This document shows, in pieces, positions 9,263 through 17,386 of a stretch of DNA of 53,714 nt. The DNA comes from an uncultured Lachnospiraceae bacterium (GTDB lineage Bacteria; Bacillota; Clostridia; Lachnospirales; Lachnospiraceae), in NCBI GenBank assembly GCA_945868305.1, contig CAMBKU010000009.1:1-53714 (forward strand), in the 5' to 3' direction. The notes below the pieces were generated by a model. That model ran no database searches. It was given only the letters and a program-made list of their open reading frames with translations, and had not been told where the DNA came from. The stretch's first letter is position 1. Each line of letters opens with the position of its first letter. Made by a program: the position numbers and the translations under genes.

Positions 9263-9310
9263 ATGAATATATATGAGAAATGTCTGACATCGGAAAGCTG
9301 TATGGTATGA
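9263..9310 (+). pseudogene. 15-codon reading frame, possible remnant of a GNAT gene N-terminus
   Basis: A strong ribosome site (GAGGTGAAAG) precedes ATG 9263, which opens a 15-codon frame (MNIYEKCLTSESCMV) ending in TGA at 9308-9310. The stop overlaps the ATG at 9307 of the pyrophosphatase gene as ATGA. The MNIYEKC start resembles, from memory, the beginning of a clostridial GNAT family. It may be a deletion remnant whose ribosome site now drives the downstream gene by coupling. It could equally be a leader peptide. Confidence 0.4.
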
Positions 9311-9630
9311 TTGGAAAAAATGTAAAGGTAATAGTAGACCGGCCATTGGGAAGTTATCATCCGGAACATATGGATATGTATTATCCTATAAATTATGGTT
9401 ATATTGAGGGCGTTATGGCGCCGGATGGCGAGGAGCAGGATGCATATATTTTAGGTGTTGTTGAGCCAGTAAAAGAATTTACTGGAAAAATAATTGCCAT
9501 TATCCACAGATATGATGATGTTGAGGAAAAGTGGGTTGTTGCACCTGAAAATATGACTTTTACCAAAGAACAGATTATGGAGCAGGTTTATTTTCAGGAA
9601 CAGTATTTCAATTCAGAAATAAGAATGTGA
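9307..9630 (+). CDS. Inorganic pyrophosphatase-like protein
   Basis: The conserved region begins at 'MIGKNVKVIVDRPLGSYHP', so I favour ATG 9307 (107 residues). ATG 9280 in the same frame would add nine residues and has no ribosome site of its own. The protein matches a short soluble inorganic-pyrophosphatase-fold family. The metal and substrate elements 'YYPINYGYIEGVMAPDGEEQDAYILG' correspond to the 'P.NYG.......GD..D' block of family I enzymes. It is much shorter than canonical enzymes (about 175 residues), and several acidic active-site residues cannot be assigned confidently, so PPi hydrolysis is likely but not certain. Its start overlaps the stop of the 15-codon frame, suggesting coupled translation. 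Confidence 0.72.
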   Translation: MIGKNVKVIVDRPLGSYHPEHMDMYYPINYGYIEGVMAPDGEEQDAYILGVVEPVKEFTGKIIAIIHRYDDVEEKWVVAPENMTFTKEQIMEQVYFQEQYFNSEIRM

Positions 9631-9735
9631 ATTTTTTCCAATGGAAACGTTAGCAAATAAAATGTAAGGTAAATCGATGGTAGCAAATTGGCAGATGTAT
9701 TATACTAGCCTCATCAATAAGGAAGAGGTGAAAAA

Positions 9736-10503
9736 ATGTCAATATTGAAAGTAGACAACGTACAAAAAACATACTCAGGAAGAAATGGAGGAAGTAGGTC
9801 CAAGGCAATTAAGGGAATTAGTTTTGAAGTAGAAAAGGGAGAGTTTGTTGGAATTATGGGACCTTCGGGTGCTGGAAAATCAACATTGTTAAATATAATT
9901 GCAACAATTGATAAAGCAACAGCAGGAGAGGTTATAATTGGGAATCAAAATCTGAATATGATGAACAGTGACGAACTTGCGATTTTTAGAAGAGAAAAGC
10001 TGGGATTTATTTTTCAAGATTATAATCTTTTGGATACAATGACTTTAAAGGAAAATATAGCTTTGCCCTTAGTATTATCGAAGGAAAAACCGAAGGTCAT
10101 TGTTGAAAAAGTGATGGAAATTGCAGAGAATCTGGGAATTAACAAGATACTTTCCAAGTATCCGTACGAAGTCTCAGGTGGACAGCGTCAAAGAGCTTCA
10201 GCGGCAAGAGCAATTATTAGTGATCCCCAGTTAATATTAGCGGATGAGCCTACGGGAGCGCTTGATTCTAAGTCTTCAGCAGAATTATTACAATGCATGA
10301 CAGATATGAATCAGAGTAATGAGGCAACCATCCTTATGGTTACACATGATGCGTTTTCGGCAAGTTATTGTAAAAGAATACTATTTATAAAAGATGGTGT
10401 TATTTTTTCAGAGATTAATCGTGGAGGAAGTAGGAAAGAATTTTTTGATCAAATATTAAAGGTATTGGCAATTTTGGGAGGTGACAACCGTGAGCTTCTC
10501 TAG
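9736..10503 (+). CDS. Bce-type ABC transporter ATP-binding protein
   Basis: This 255-residue ATPase has Walker A GPSGAGKST (42-50), a Q-loop in 'FIFQDYNLLDTMT', the signature VSGGQRQRA, Walker B 'LILADEPTGALDS' and the switch histidine in 'MVTHD'. It belongs to the MacB/LolD-like clan and within it to the BceA group, judged by the BceB-like permease and the two-component system that follow. Such systems detoxify cell-wall-active peptide antibiotics (bacitracin, lantibiotics) or act as flux sensors. The ribosome site is AGGAAGAGG. The gene overlaps the permease gene by 14 bp. The C-terminal tail is slightly longer than usual. Confidence 0.92.
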   Translation: MSILKVDNVQKTYSGRNGGSRSKAIKGISFEVEKGEFVGIMGPSGAGKSTLLNIIATIDKATAGEVIIGNQNLNMMNSDELAIFRREKLGFIFQDYNLLDTMTLKENIALPLVLSKEKPKVIVEKVMEIAENLGINKILSKYPYEVSGGQRQRASAARAIISDPQLILADEPTGALDSKSSAELLQCMTDMNQSNEATILMVTHDAFSASYCKRILFIKDGVIFSEINRGGSRKEFFDQILKVLAILGGDNRELL

Positions 10504-12511
10504 TATGGCAATCAATAATATTCGAAAAAAAGCGAGTATGTATCTGATTTATTATCTGAGTACCACCTTTGCAGTAACCATATTTTTTGTTTTTGGTGCT
10601 ATTTATTATAATCCGAGCTTTGCAAATTGTCGGATAGGATTTAGTAAGATGGGAATAATTTTTAGGGTTTCATCTATTGCAGTTATTCTATTCGCAGCAA
10701 TTTTTGTGTATTTTGCGAATATGCTGTTTCTAAAGACCAGAAAGAAGGAATTTGCAATATACTTTTTACTTGGTGTAAGAAAGAGGGAAATTGGTCAGAT
10801 ATTAGTGACAGAGATATGTCTGGTCGGATTAGCATCTATCATAAGTGGTATTGTACTAGGAAGCATCTTTGCAAGATTTTTTGCTTTGATATTAAAGAAA
10901 CTGATGCTTGGTGGTGCACCCGGAAATGATATTGTATTTCATCTTACATGGCAACCGGCAGTTGTAAGCGTATTTGTTTTTATTATTTTGTTTGCAATTA
11001 ATGCCTTATATTCTGTCAATGTAATTAATAAAAGTAGTTTGCTGGAATTACTTGCGGCAGAAAAGGAAGGTGATAAGGAACCAAAATTTTCTGTAATATC
11101 GGCAGTAGTTTCCGTTGTTATGATAGGTGTATCATACGCTATCTTTTTAAGCTTTTCCGGTGATGACGGTGCTATGAAGTTGATTGGCCCGGCGTTATTT
11201 TCCTGTGCATTATTAGCGGTTGGAACTTATCTGCTGTTTCAGAATGTTGTAATTTGGTTTGTTTCAAAGTACAAGAAAAATATATCTTTTTATTATCGAA
11301 CAAATAATTTTGTCAGTATATCGCAAATTGTATATCGTATTAAAACAAATGCGAATCTTTTTAGTGTGATTGCGTTGTTCAGTGCATTTACAATTACGGT
11401 TATGAGTGCATCAATTTCTCTTTATCAGTCCTTACAGGATGCCATGCCAATTTATGCACCGTTTTCCTATCTGTGTCATGGAATTGATGAGGATATGAAA
11501 GCGCGGGCGACGGAATGTGTAACAAATGATGAGACAGCGGAGCTTTATGCAATTACGGATTATGATGTTCTGACTACAACAGCTTGTCTGGAGGAATACA
11601 AGGTTGATACGAATAATGCGGCGGGAAAAACGGTTCTTGAGATTGGTGAAGAATTTGAGGCAGATATTTTAAAATTTAGCGATTATAATAAAATTGTGCA
11701 TAATACAAAGGCAATTGAATCAGATGGAAATAAGGGAGCAATTTTCATTTCAAATTTGGCACAAGGTGAGTGTCTGTTCCTTGATGGTAATTATGGGCAT
11801 GATTATAGTGAAAATAAGGTTGGCAAGGAAATTCATGTTCAAACGGATTTAGAGCAGGTGGATTTTAAGATTGCAGCAGTTTCGCTATATAAATATATGG
11901 GATCAGCATATGCCCGGACCACGTTGGTACTTTCTGATGAAGATTATGAGCATTATTTTGCAAATAAAGAGATGTATAATGTTTGCAATTTTTTTGGCAT
12001 AAAGCTTGACAATCCGCTAGAAGCTAAGAATTTATATGAAGAATTAAATTCTTTTATTCCGGAAGCGAATCATGACGAGTCATATTTAGACTATCATCAG
12101 ATTTTATATAATATGTATGGTGCATACATTTTCATTGGAATGTTTTTAGGAATATTATTCTTGCTTGCGGCAGGTAGTATTATCTTCTATAAACAGATGA
12201 TGGAGGCTAGAGATGATATTGGACGTTATGAGATTTTGAGAAAAATAGGAATGTCATATAAGGAAGCTAAGAGGTCTATCCGAAAGCAGGTAGGAATCGT
12301 ATTTATGCTACCATTTACCGTAGCATTGTGTCATGCGCTGGTAACGATTAAAATGTATGAGAACATGGTGTATACACTAACAACAGATAGTGCGGTTTTT
12401 GCGTACGCATTTGGCGTTATGCTAATATATATTGTGATATACTTATTGTTTTATGGTCTTTCCGTTAAAGGATATATGAATACAGTTTGGAGAAAAAAAT
12501 GTATAGAGTGA
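10490..12511 (+). CDS. BceB-like ABC transporter permease
   Basis: The start is GTG 10490, because GGGAGG lies 8 bases upstream; the GTG at 10481 overlaps that ribosome site. The 673-residue protein shows the BceB plan. One N-terminal membrane segment ('YLIYYLSTTFAVTIFFVFG') is followed by an FtsX-like helix group, more membrane segments, and a large extracellular domain of about 200 residues (about 320-535). The remaining helices include 'FIGMFLGILFLLAAGSIIFYKQM'. About ten membrane segments can be counted. The extracellular domain is where BceB proteins contact the peptide and signal to the kinase. Overlaps on both sides point to one operon with the ATPase, response regulator and kinase. 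Confidence 0.9.
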   Translation: MSFSSMAINNIRKKASMYLIYYLSTTFAVTIFFVFGAIYYNPSFANCRIGFSKMGIIFRVSSIAVILFAAIFVYFANMLFLKTRKKEFAIYFLLGVRKREIGQILVTEICLVGLASIISGIVLGSIFARFFALILKKLMLGGAPGNDIVFHLTWQPAVVSVFVFIILFAINALYSVNVINKSSLLELLAAEKEGDKEPKFSVISAVVSVVMIGVSYAIFLSFSGDDGAMKLIGPALFSCALLAVGTYLLFQNVVIWFVSKYKKNISFYYRTNNFVSISQIVYRIKTNANLFSVIALFSAFTITVMSASISLYQSLQDAMPIYAPFSYLCHGIDEDMKARATECVTNDETAELYAITDYDVLTTTACLEEYKVDTNNAAGKTVLEIGEEFEADILKFSDYNKIVHNTKAIESDGNKGAIFISNLAQGECLFLDGNYGHDYSENKVGKEIHVQTDLEQVDFKIAAVSLYKYMGSAYARTTLVLSDEDYEHYFANKEMYNVCNFFGIKLDNPLEAKNLYEELNSFIPEANHDESYLDYHQILYNMYGAYIFIGMFLGILFLLAAGSIIFYKQMMEARDDIGRYEILRKIGMSYKEAKRSIRKQVGIVFMLPFTVALCHALVTIKMYENMVYTLTTDSAVFAYAFGVMLIYIVIYLLFYGLSVKGYMNTVWRKKCIE

Positions 12512-13170
12512 TGGTTGTCGAGGATGACGTAAATATAAGTAAAATCATATGTGGGGCTTTGGAGAAGGAAGGTTTTGAATGCCATAGAGTGGTAGAATTT
12601 GATAAAGTAATGGATGAGTTTGTTCAATTTTCGCCGGAACTTGTCCTAATGGATATAAACCTTCCAGGAAATGATGGTTTTTATTGGTGTGAAAAAATAA
12701 GGGCGCTTTCAAAAGCACCCCTTATTTTTATATCAGCAAGAAGTGCAGATATAGATATTATTGTCGCTACAAATATGGGAGGCGACGATTATCTGGTAAA
12801 ACCATTTTCGATAGAAGTATTGATAGCAAAGGTAAAGGGGATGCTTCGTAGAGCTTATTCCTATAGAGAAGACGAGATTCACGTTATTTCCTATGGTGAG
12901 TTATTTTTGAATCTGGATAATGGCATAGTACAATATAGAGATCGCGAGGTAGAACTGACTCATAATGAAAAAGAAATCCTCAATATTCTGCTTAAAAATC
13001 AAGGAAGAGTTGTTAAAAGAGAACGAATTATGCGAAGTTTATGGAATGATGAAAGCTTTATTGATGATAATACATTGACTGTAAATGTAACTAGAATTCG
13101 CAAAAAACTCCAACAAATCGGATGTCATGATATGATTCGGACAGTAAGAAATGAGGGGTATATCATATGA
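12499..13170 (+). CDS. BceR-like OmpR-family response regulator
   Basis: I set the start at ATG 12499 (MYRVMVVEDD), 6 bases after GGAG and overlapping the permease stop by 13 bp. The 223-residue protein has a receiver domain with the acidic pocket E8-D9-D10, phospho-acceptor D52 ('LVLMDINLPG') and the Lys of 'VKPFS'. It is followed by an OmpR/PhoB winged-helix DNA-binding domain ('ELTHNEKEILNILLKNQGRVVKRERIM' and 'VTRIRKKL'). It should activate the upstream transporter operon when phosphorylated by the adjacent kinase. No clear regulator site could be assigned at the transporter promoter. Confidence 0.93.
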   Translation: MYRVMVVEDDVNISKIICGALEKEGFECHRVVEFDKVMDEFVQFSPELVLMDINLPGNDGFYWCEKIRALSKAPLIFISARSADIDIIVATNMGGDDYLVKPFSIEVLIAKVKGMLRRAYSYREDEIHVISYGELFLNLDNGIVQYRDREVELTHNEKEILNILLKNQGRVVKRERIMRSLWNDESFIDDNTLTVNVTRIRKKLQQIGCHDMIRTVRNEGYII

Positions 13171-14171
13171 GTATGATAAAGTATTTACAACAAAATATGA
13201 AGCTATTAATTCTGGGATTATTTTTTTGTGTTTTTCCGGGAGTGATGATAGCACTTAATGAAGAGGAAAAATTTTTAGAGTCCGATGGATTCTATTGTAT
13301 TACAGTATTACTATTTGTTTTTTTGATATATATTTTGTGTGATTTTGTGGGGAAAAATAAATTTTGTAAGGAATTGAAAAAATTACAGGGAAGCAATGAG
13401 CTGGATTTTGTTGTTTCTTTGCCGGAGGCGAAAACTTATGAACAGGATTTGTATACAAAATTACTGTTGCGTTTAAAAGCTAATATAGATGATACATTAT
13501 TGAATGTTGAAGCGCAGAAAGAAGAGGATATGGAGTTTGTTGAAACATGGGTACATGAAATCAAGACGCCCATTTCAGCAGCAAAGTTAGTCATAGAGAA
13601 TAATTTGGATGATCCAAAAGAAGAGACTTTGTATGCCCTTTTGGATGAAATCCAGAAGATTGAAGATATGGTACAGAAAACCATTTGTTATAGCCAGTTA
13701 AATGATTTTTCAAAAGATTGTCAGATTAGTGATGTGAATCTTAGAAAAGTAGTAAATAAATGTATCCAAAGTGAATATTCTAATATTCAAAATAAGAATA
13801 TTCAGTTGAAAATCGAGAACTTGGACTTTACAGTGAACAGTGATGAAAAATGGCTGGGATTTATTGTGAAACAGATTTTAGATAATGCAGTGAAGTATTC
13901 TAAAACAAATGGTGTAATATCTATATACGGAATAAATGAGCATTATAATCAAAGACTTGTTATTACAGATTATGGTGTTGGTATTAGGGCAGAAGATGTA
14001 AGAAGGGTGTTTGATAAGGGATACACAGGGATGAATGGGAGGAAGAAAACAACATCGACAGGGATAGGTTTATATTTAAGTAACAAATTGGCAAAAAAAC
14101 TAGGACATAACATCAGAATAGAGTCAGAATCTGGTAAGGGGACAGTGGTTGAAATTAGTATACAGGAATAG
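13167..14171 (+). CDS. BceS-like intramembrane-sensing histidine kinase
   Basis: This 334-residue kinase overlaps the regulator gene by 4 bp (ATGA). It has two membrane helices (about 12-30 and 43-60) joined by a short extracellular loop of about a dozen residues, so there is no input domain, the hallmark of intramembrane-sensing kinases. The phospho-acceptor is H130 in 'TWVHEIKTPISAAKL'. The ATPase domain has the N-box 'QILDNAVKYS', the G1 box 'DYGVGIRAEDV' and 'STGIGLYLSNKLA'. In the known Bce systems the kinase receives its signal from the transporter itself, which fits this gene order. Confidence 0.93.
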   Translation: MSMIKYLQQNMKLLILGLFFCVFPGVMIALNEEEKFLESDGFYCITVLLFVFLIYILCDFVGKNKFCKELKKLQGSNELDFVVSLPEAKTYEQDLYTKLLLRLKANIDDTLLNVEAQKEEDMEFVETWVHEIKTPISAAKLVIENNLDDPKEETLYALLDEIQKIEDMVQKTICYSQLNDFSKDCQISDVNLRKVVNKCIQSEYSNIQNKNIQLKIENLDFTVNSDEKWLGFIVKQILDNAVKYSKTNGVISIYGINEHYNQRLVITDYGVGIRAEDVRRVFDKGYTGMNGRKKTTSTGIGLYLSNKLAKKLGHNIRIESESGKGTVVEISIQE

Positions 14172-14196
14172 TAGTATGAATTAAGGTTTACCAGTC

Positions 14197-14226
14197 TTGA
14201 TTTTGACGTATATAATAAGCTACAAT
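14197..14226 (+). promoter_or_regulatory. Promoter for the GNAT gene at 14278
   Basis: TTGATT (14197-14202) and TACAAT (14221-14226) are separated by 18 bp. Directly downstream lies the palindrome TGCAAGT-AAAC-ACTTGCA (14226-14243), covering the expected transcription start. It could be an operator or an RNA hairpin. Confidence 0.5.
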
Positions 14227-14277
14227 GCAAGTAAACACTTGCAATGCGGGGGAGTAGAGCGAAAGGAAGATGATAGT

Positions 14278-14691
14278 ATGGAATTTATAGTGAAAGAAGA
14301 AATAACAAAGAAAGATAAAGATGATATTTTTCAGGGGCTTTTAAAGTATAATCTGGAGAGGCTGGAAGATAAGAAGCCGCGAGAATTAGGGATATTTTTG
14401 AATGATGAAAATGGGGAAAAAGTTGCCGGAATTATTTGTGATACACATGGGAAATGGCTGTTGATTCATTATCTATGGGTAGATGAAACACAAAGAGGTA
14501 AAAATATAGGAAGCCAATTGTTGATGAGGGCAGAAGAAGAAGCAAAGAGCAGGGGATGTGAATTTTCATTCGTAGATACATTTGATTTCCAGGCACCGGG
14601 ATTTTATATGAAGCATGGATATAAAGAGGTATTTCAGTTAAAGAATTATCCGATAAAAGGAACAAGGTTTTATTATACAAAAGAAATTTAG
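14278..14691 (+). CDS. GNAT family N-acetyltransferase
   Basis: ATG 14278 is chosen for the AAAGGAAG ribosome site upstream; the open frame back to 14197 overlaps the promoter. The 137-residue protein is a compact GNAT. It shows 'LLIHYLWVDETQRGKNIGSQLLMRAE' with the acetyl-CoA loop RGKNIGS, then 'FSFVDTFDFQAPGFYMKHGYKEV'. The 'TFDFQAP.FY.K.GY' signature is found in a group close to aminoglycoside or tabtoxin-type acetyltransferases. The substrate is unknown. It begins a run of four closely spaced genes on this strand. Confidence 0.85.
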   Translation: MEFIVKEEITKKDKDDIFQGLLKYNLERLEDKKPRELGIFLNDENGEKVAGIICDTHGKWLLIHYLWVDETQRGKNIGSQLLMRAEEEAKSRGCEFSFVDTFDFQAPGFYMKHGYKEVFQLKNYPIKGTRFYYTKEI

Positions 14692-14720
14692 AGAAACGGA
14701 AGCGGCAGAGGAGATAAATC

Positions 14721-14978
14721 ATGGGTGAATTATCAAAATTACCGAACATCGGGAAGGTAGTAGAAGAACAACTTAATCAAGTGGGAATCTGGACAGAAGC
14801 AGACTTGAAGGAAATCGGAGCAGAGCAGGCATGGTTAAAAATACAGCAGATTGACGAATCTGCATGTATACATAGGCTTTTAGCCTTAGAAGGTGCAATC
14901 CAGGGAGTAAAAAAGACGCTTTTATCGGACGAGAGAAAAAAAGAATTAAAAAATTTTTATAACTGGCATAAAAAATAG
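14721..14978 (+). CDS. TfoX C-terminal domain protein
   Basis: This 85-residue protein consists only of a TfoX_C domain. The helix-hairpin-helix-like 'LPNIGKVVEEQLNQVGIWT' is followed by 'ADLKEIGAEQAWLKIQ' and a terminal helix. In TfoX/Sxy proteins this domain is fused to an N-terminal TfoX_N domain and regulates competence genes. Stand-alone copies like this are common in Firmicutes and have no assigned role. It begins with ATG after AGAGGAG and lies 29 bp downstream of the GNAT gene and 13 bp upstream of the DUF4317 gene, so the set is probably cotranscribed. Confidence 0.83.
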   Translation: MGELSKLPNIGKVVEEQLNQVGIWTEADLKEIGAEQAWLKIQQIDESACIHRLLALEGAIQGVKKTLLSDERKKELKNFYNWHKK

Positions 14979-14991
14979 CAGGGGGCAATGA

Positions 14992-15579
14992 ATGATTAAC
15001 AGAGAAGACATGCTGGAACTTACCCGTCGCATGACGCCAAAGAGGACATCCTTTACCCGGATTGCCGGGGCATATATGAACAAACACGGGGAAATCGATG
15101 ATACCTTTAATGTCAATTTTTTGAATTTAAAAGCAAGTGACAAAGAAAAGAATCTGGAGATTGCAAAGGCAATTCCTTTTTCCGAAACAAATAAGCAGTT
15201 GAAAGAGTATCGCTTTCCGTCGGATAAAATGGGTGCAGGCAGTATGTGGCAGCTTCTGATGGGAATAAGATCCTGCGGGCTGAAAAATGATGTGTTGATG
15301 GAAACATTTTATGAACTGGTGGGAGAACGATACCACGCAGAGAAGGAATATGCCATTTTGGTTTTCCATGATCGTTATGATATGCCAATCAAGGCGGCAG
15401 ATAAGGAGAGACAGGGCGAATCGGAGGAAGTATATGAATATCTGATTTGTGCAATCTGTCCGCTGGTTGGAGAGTATGAACCCGGTAACCCGGAATGTGG
15501 TTTTTTGTTTCCGGCTTTTTCGGACAGGAGTAGTGATTTGGAGCATATTGCTATATATACTGCAAACCCGGAAAAATAA
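14992..15579 (+). CDS. DUF4317 family protein
   Basis: This 195-residue protein matches my recollection of the DUF4317 family. It has 'EDMLELTRRMTPKRTSFTRI' at the start, 'GSMWQLLMGIRSCGLKN' in the middle, and 'ESEEVYEYLICAICPL' and 'CGFLFPAFSDRSSDLEH' near the end. The family is widespread in Clostridia with no known function. It is soluble, without signal peptide or membrane segment. Some family members are about twice this length, but the compact form with this opening also exists, so I do not regard it as truncated. It is placed between TfoX_C and RpiB-like genes with short gaps. Confidence 0.8.
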   Translation: MINREDMLELTRRMTPKRTSFTRIAGAYMNKHGEIDDTFNVNFLNLKASDKEKNLEIAKAIPFSETNKQLKEYRFPSDKMGAGSMWQLLMGIRSCGLKNDVLMETFYELVGERYHAEKEYAILVFHDRYDMPIKAADKERQGESEEVYEYLICAICPLVGEYEPGNPECGFLFPAFSDRSSDLEHIAIYTANPEK

Positions 15580-15594
15580 AAAGAGGTAAATTAT

Positions 15595-16224
15595 ATGAAA
15601 ATCGGAATGATACACGCAAGCTCGCAAAAGAATAAGAATAGAATCATAGAAGAATGTCTTGGAAAAGCAGTACACAAAGAACATCAGATTATCAATTTTG
15701 GAGTATTTGAGGATAGTGACTATGAACTGTCGTATGTACAGATTGCATTATGTATCAGTCTCTTGCTGGAAAGCAAGGCGATTGATTTTGCCGTGACAGG
15801 GTGTTCTTCCGGACAAGGCATGATGTTGGCCTGTAACAGTCTGCCGGGTGTGGTCTGCGGATATGTGGAAAATGTAACAGATGCTTATCTGTTTGGACGA
15901 ATTAATGATGGAAACGCTGTTTCCTATCCTTTTGGATTTAACTGGGGCTGGGCGGCAGAAATTAATTTAAGGGAAACGTTGGAAGCACTATTTTCGGAGC
16001 CATTTGGAACCGGTTATCCATCGGAAGAAGCGCAGAGAAAAAAACGGGATGCAGAACGGTTGAAACGAATGAATAGCGTATGTAAAAAAAGTCTTGTTGA
16101 AGTTTTACCGTTGCTCGACAGGGATATTCTCGAACCTGCACTTCACTATGAAGTTGTTTATAAATACATTATGGAGTACGGAACAAATGAGGAACTGAAA
16201 GCTGCTATGAAAAAGTTGCGATGA
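15595..16224 (+). CDS. RpiB/LacAB family sugar-phosphate isomerase-like protein
   Basis: The 209-residue protein has an N-terminal RpiB/LacAB Rossmann-type domain. 'MKIGMIHASSQKNKNRII' is followed by 'IDFAVTGCSSGQGMMLACNSLPGVVCGY', which contains the family's 'G.CGTG.G....AN' equivalent. The canonical cysteine is C75-like in 'GCSSGQG', with the loop altered from CGTG. Known members interconvert ribose-5-P/ribulose-5-P or galactose-6-P/tagatose-6-P. The changed active-site loop and the helical C-terminal extension (about 140-209) mean the substrate may differ. It follows the DUF4317 gene by 15 bp behind AAGAGG. Confidence 0.78.
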   Translation: MKIGMIHASSQKNKNRIIEECLGKAVHKEHQIINFGVFEDSDYELSYVQIALCISLLLESKAIDFAVTGCSSGQGMMLACNSLPGVVCGYVENVTDAYLFGRINDGNAVSYPFGFNWGWAAEINLRETLEALFSEPFGTGYPSEEAQRKKRDAERLKRMNSVCKKSLVEVLPLLDRDILEPALHYEVVYKYIMEYGTNEELKAAMKKLR

Positions 16225-16294
16225 GAGGATTGTTGATAACATCCTTTTAGTAGAGGAAGAGGGAACTTTGAAGAAAGAAAATACGGGGGAACTT

Positions 16295-16783
16295 ATGCCG
16301 TATAGAATATTTAAGAAAGAAGATGTTAGAGTGAATATTAAATATAAAAAATTAACGTTTAAAGAGTTGGATACATTTATTGACATGAGAATTAATCAAT
16401 TACGCGAGGAAGGAGCCAGAGAAGATATTGATTTAAAACCAGCTTTGAGAGATTATTATAAACGCCATATGGAAGATGGAACTTTTGTGTCATGGCTTGC
16501 ATTAGATGGTGAAAGAATTGTCGGTACAAGCGGAATGTCTTTTGTTGAAAAACCGCCATATTTTGGTTGCCCAAGTGGAAAGATGGGACTGCTTTCGAGT
16601 ATGTTTACGGCGAGTGAATATCGCAGACAGGGTATTGCGAGAGAGCTTTTGTCAAGAGTCGTGAACGAAGCGAGAGAATATGGATGCGGAACCGTACAAA
16701 TTACGGCTTCTGATATGGGAGTACATCTTTATACGGATTTTGGCTTTGAAAAGAATCATAATTTTATGCAGTATAAGCTTTAG
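16295..16783 (+). CDS. GNAT family N-acetyltransferase
   Basis: I place the start at ATG 16295 (GGGGGA just upstream). TTG 16268 in the same frame is an alternative that adds nine residues. The 162-residue protein contains 'YKKLTFKELDTFIDMRINQLREEGA', 'GTSGMSFVEKPPYFGCPSGKMGLLSSMFT', the acetyl-CoA loop 'RRQGIAREL' and 'TASDMGVHLYTDFGF'. This is a recognisable clostridial GNAT subfamily of unknown substrate. The region ahead of 'VNIKYKKL' looks like an unconserved extension. It is 70 bp after the RpiB-like gene. Confidence 0.82.
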   Translation: MPYRIFKKEDVRVNIKYKKLTFKELDTFIDMRINQLREEGAREDIDLKPALRDYYKRHMEDGTFVSWLALDGERIVGTSGMSFVEKPPYFGCPSGKMGLLSSMFTASEYRRQGIARELLSRVVNEAREYGCGTVQITASDMGVHLYTDFGFEKNHNFMQYKL

Positions 16784-16819
16784 CACATATCGGCAAAGAA
16801 ATATTTGTTGAGATGAGTA

Positions 16820-16870
16820 TTGACATTGTTAGAAAAAAGTAATATATTACGTAAATAGGTAATATATTAC
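16820..16870 (+). promoter_or_regulatory. MarR promoter with twin operator palindromes
   Basis: TTGACA (16820-16825) and TATATT (16843-16848) are 17 bp apart. Two identical perfect 12-bp palindromes, GTAATATATTAC, lie at 16839-16850 (over the -10 box) and 16859-16870. Their centres are 20 bp apart, about two helical turns. This suits cooperative repression by the MarR protein encoded next. Confidence 0.85.
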
Positions 16871-16893
16871 TTTTTGCACGAAAGGAGATAGAC

Positions 16894-17370
16894 ATGGGAA
16901 ATCTGAGGGAAATCATATCTGCGGGTACAATGGATTTTGAGAGAATCCAGAATCCGTATTTCTTATTGGGATTGCTTAGTGCATTTGATAATCGTTATCA
17001 GGCGAAAGCAGACAATTTTTTTGAAGAAATCAGTTGGAAGCAGTTTTTTGCGATTATTTGTATATATTTGTGCAAGCAAAATCCGACAATCAAGGAGCTG
17101 TCGGAAATTATGGGAAGTTCGCATCAGAATGTGAAGCAAATCTTAAATAAGTTGGAAAAGAAGGGTTTTGTTCAGATTGTTTTGGACGAGGAAGACAAGA
17201 GAAAACAAAGAATTCTGTTGACAAAGAAAACAGAAGATTTTTGCAGGGAACACGATGCGGGAAGTCAGATGATTGTTGGTAAAATTTTTGAAAATATCGA
17301 TGTAAATGATATCGAAACGACTATCCGCACCATTATGAGCATGGAAGACAATCTGGAAAAGGTTATCTAA
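16894..17370 (+). CDS. MarR family transcriptional regulator
   Basis: This 158-residue protein has a winged helix-turn-helix core ('PTIKELSEIMGSSHQNVKQILNKLEKKGFVQIVLDEEDKRKQRILLT') framed by N- and C-terminal helices for dimerisation, the MarR plan. The wing 'DEEDKRKQRI.LT' is typical. It sits at the head of an operon with a flavodoxin and an FMN-binding membrane protein. The twin palindromes covering its promoter strongly suggest autorepression, so the whole operon would respond to its ligand or redox signal. It has only two cysteines, so a thiol switch is possible but unproven. AAAGGAG precedes the ATG. Confidence 0.92.
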   Translation: MGNLREIISAGTMDFERIQNPYFLLGLLSAFDNRYQAKADNFFEEISWKQFFAIICIYLCKQNPTIKELSEIMGSSHQNVKQILNKLEKKGFVQIVLDEEDKRKQRILLTKKTEDFCREHDAGSQMIVGKIFENIDVNDIETTIRTIMSMEDNLEKVI

Positions 17371-17386
17371 AGAAAGAGGGAAAAAT

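Noticed and set aside
9651-9688. Direct repeats TAGCAAAT (9651 and 9681) as a BceR binding site
   Set aside because: They are 30 bp apart with no further similarity, and Bce-type regulators usually bind inverted repeats. The evidence is too weak to name a site.
14992-15579. DUF4317 protein as a truncated gene
   Set aside because: Some relatives are longer, but the compact form ending after the 'FLFPAF.DRS' block is also known to me, and no frameshifted remainder follows.
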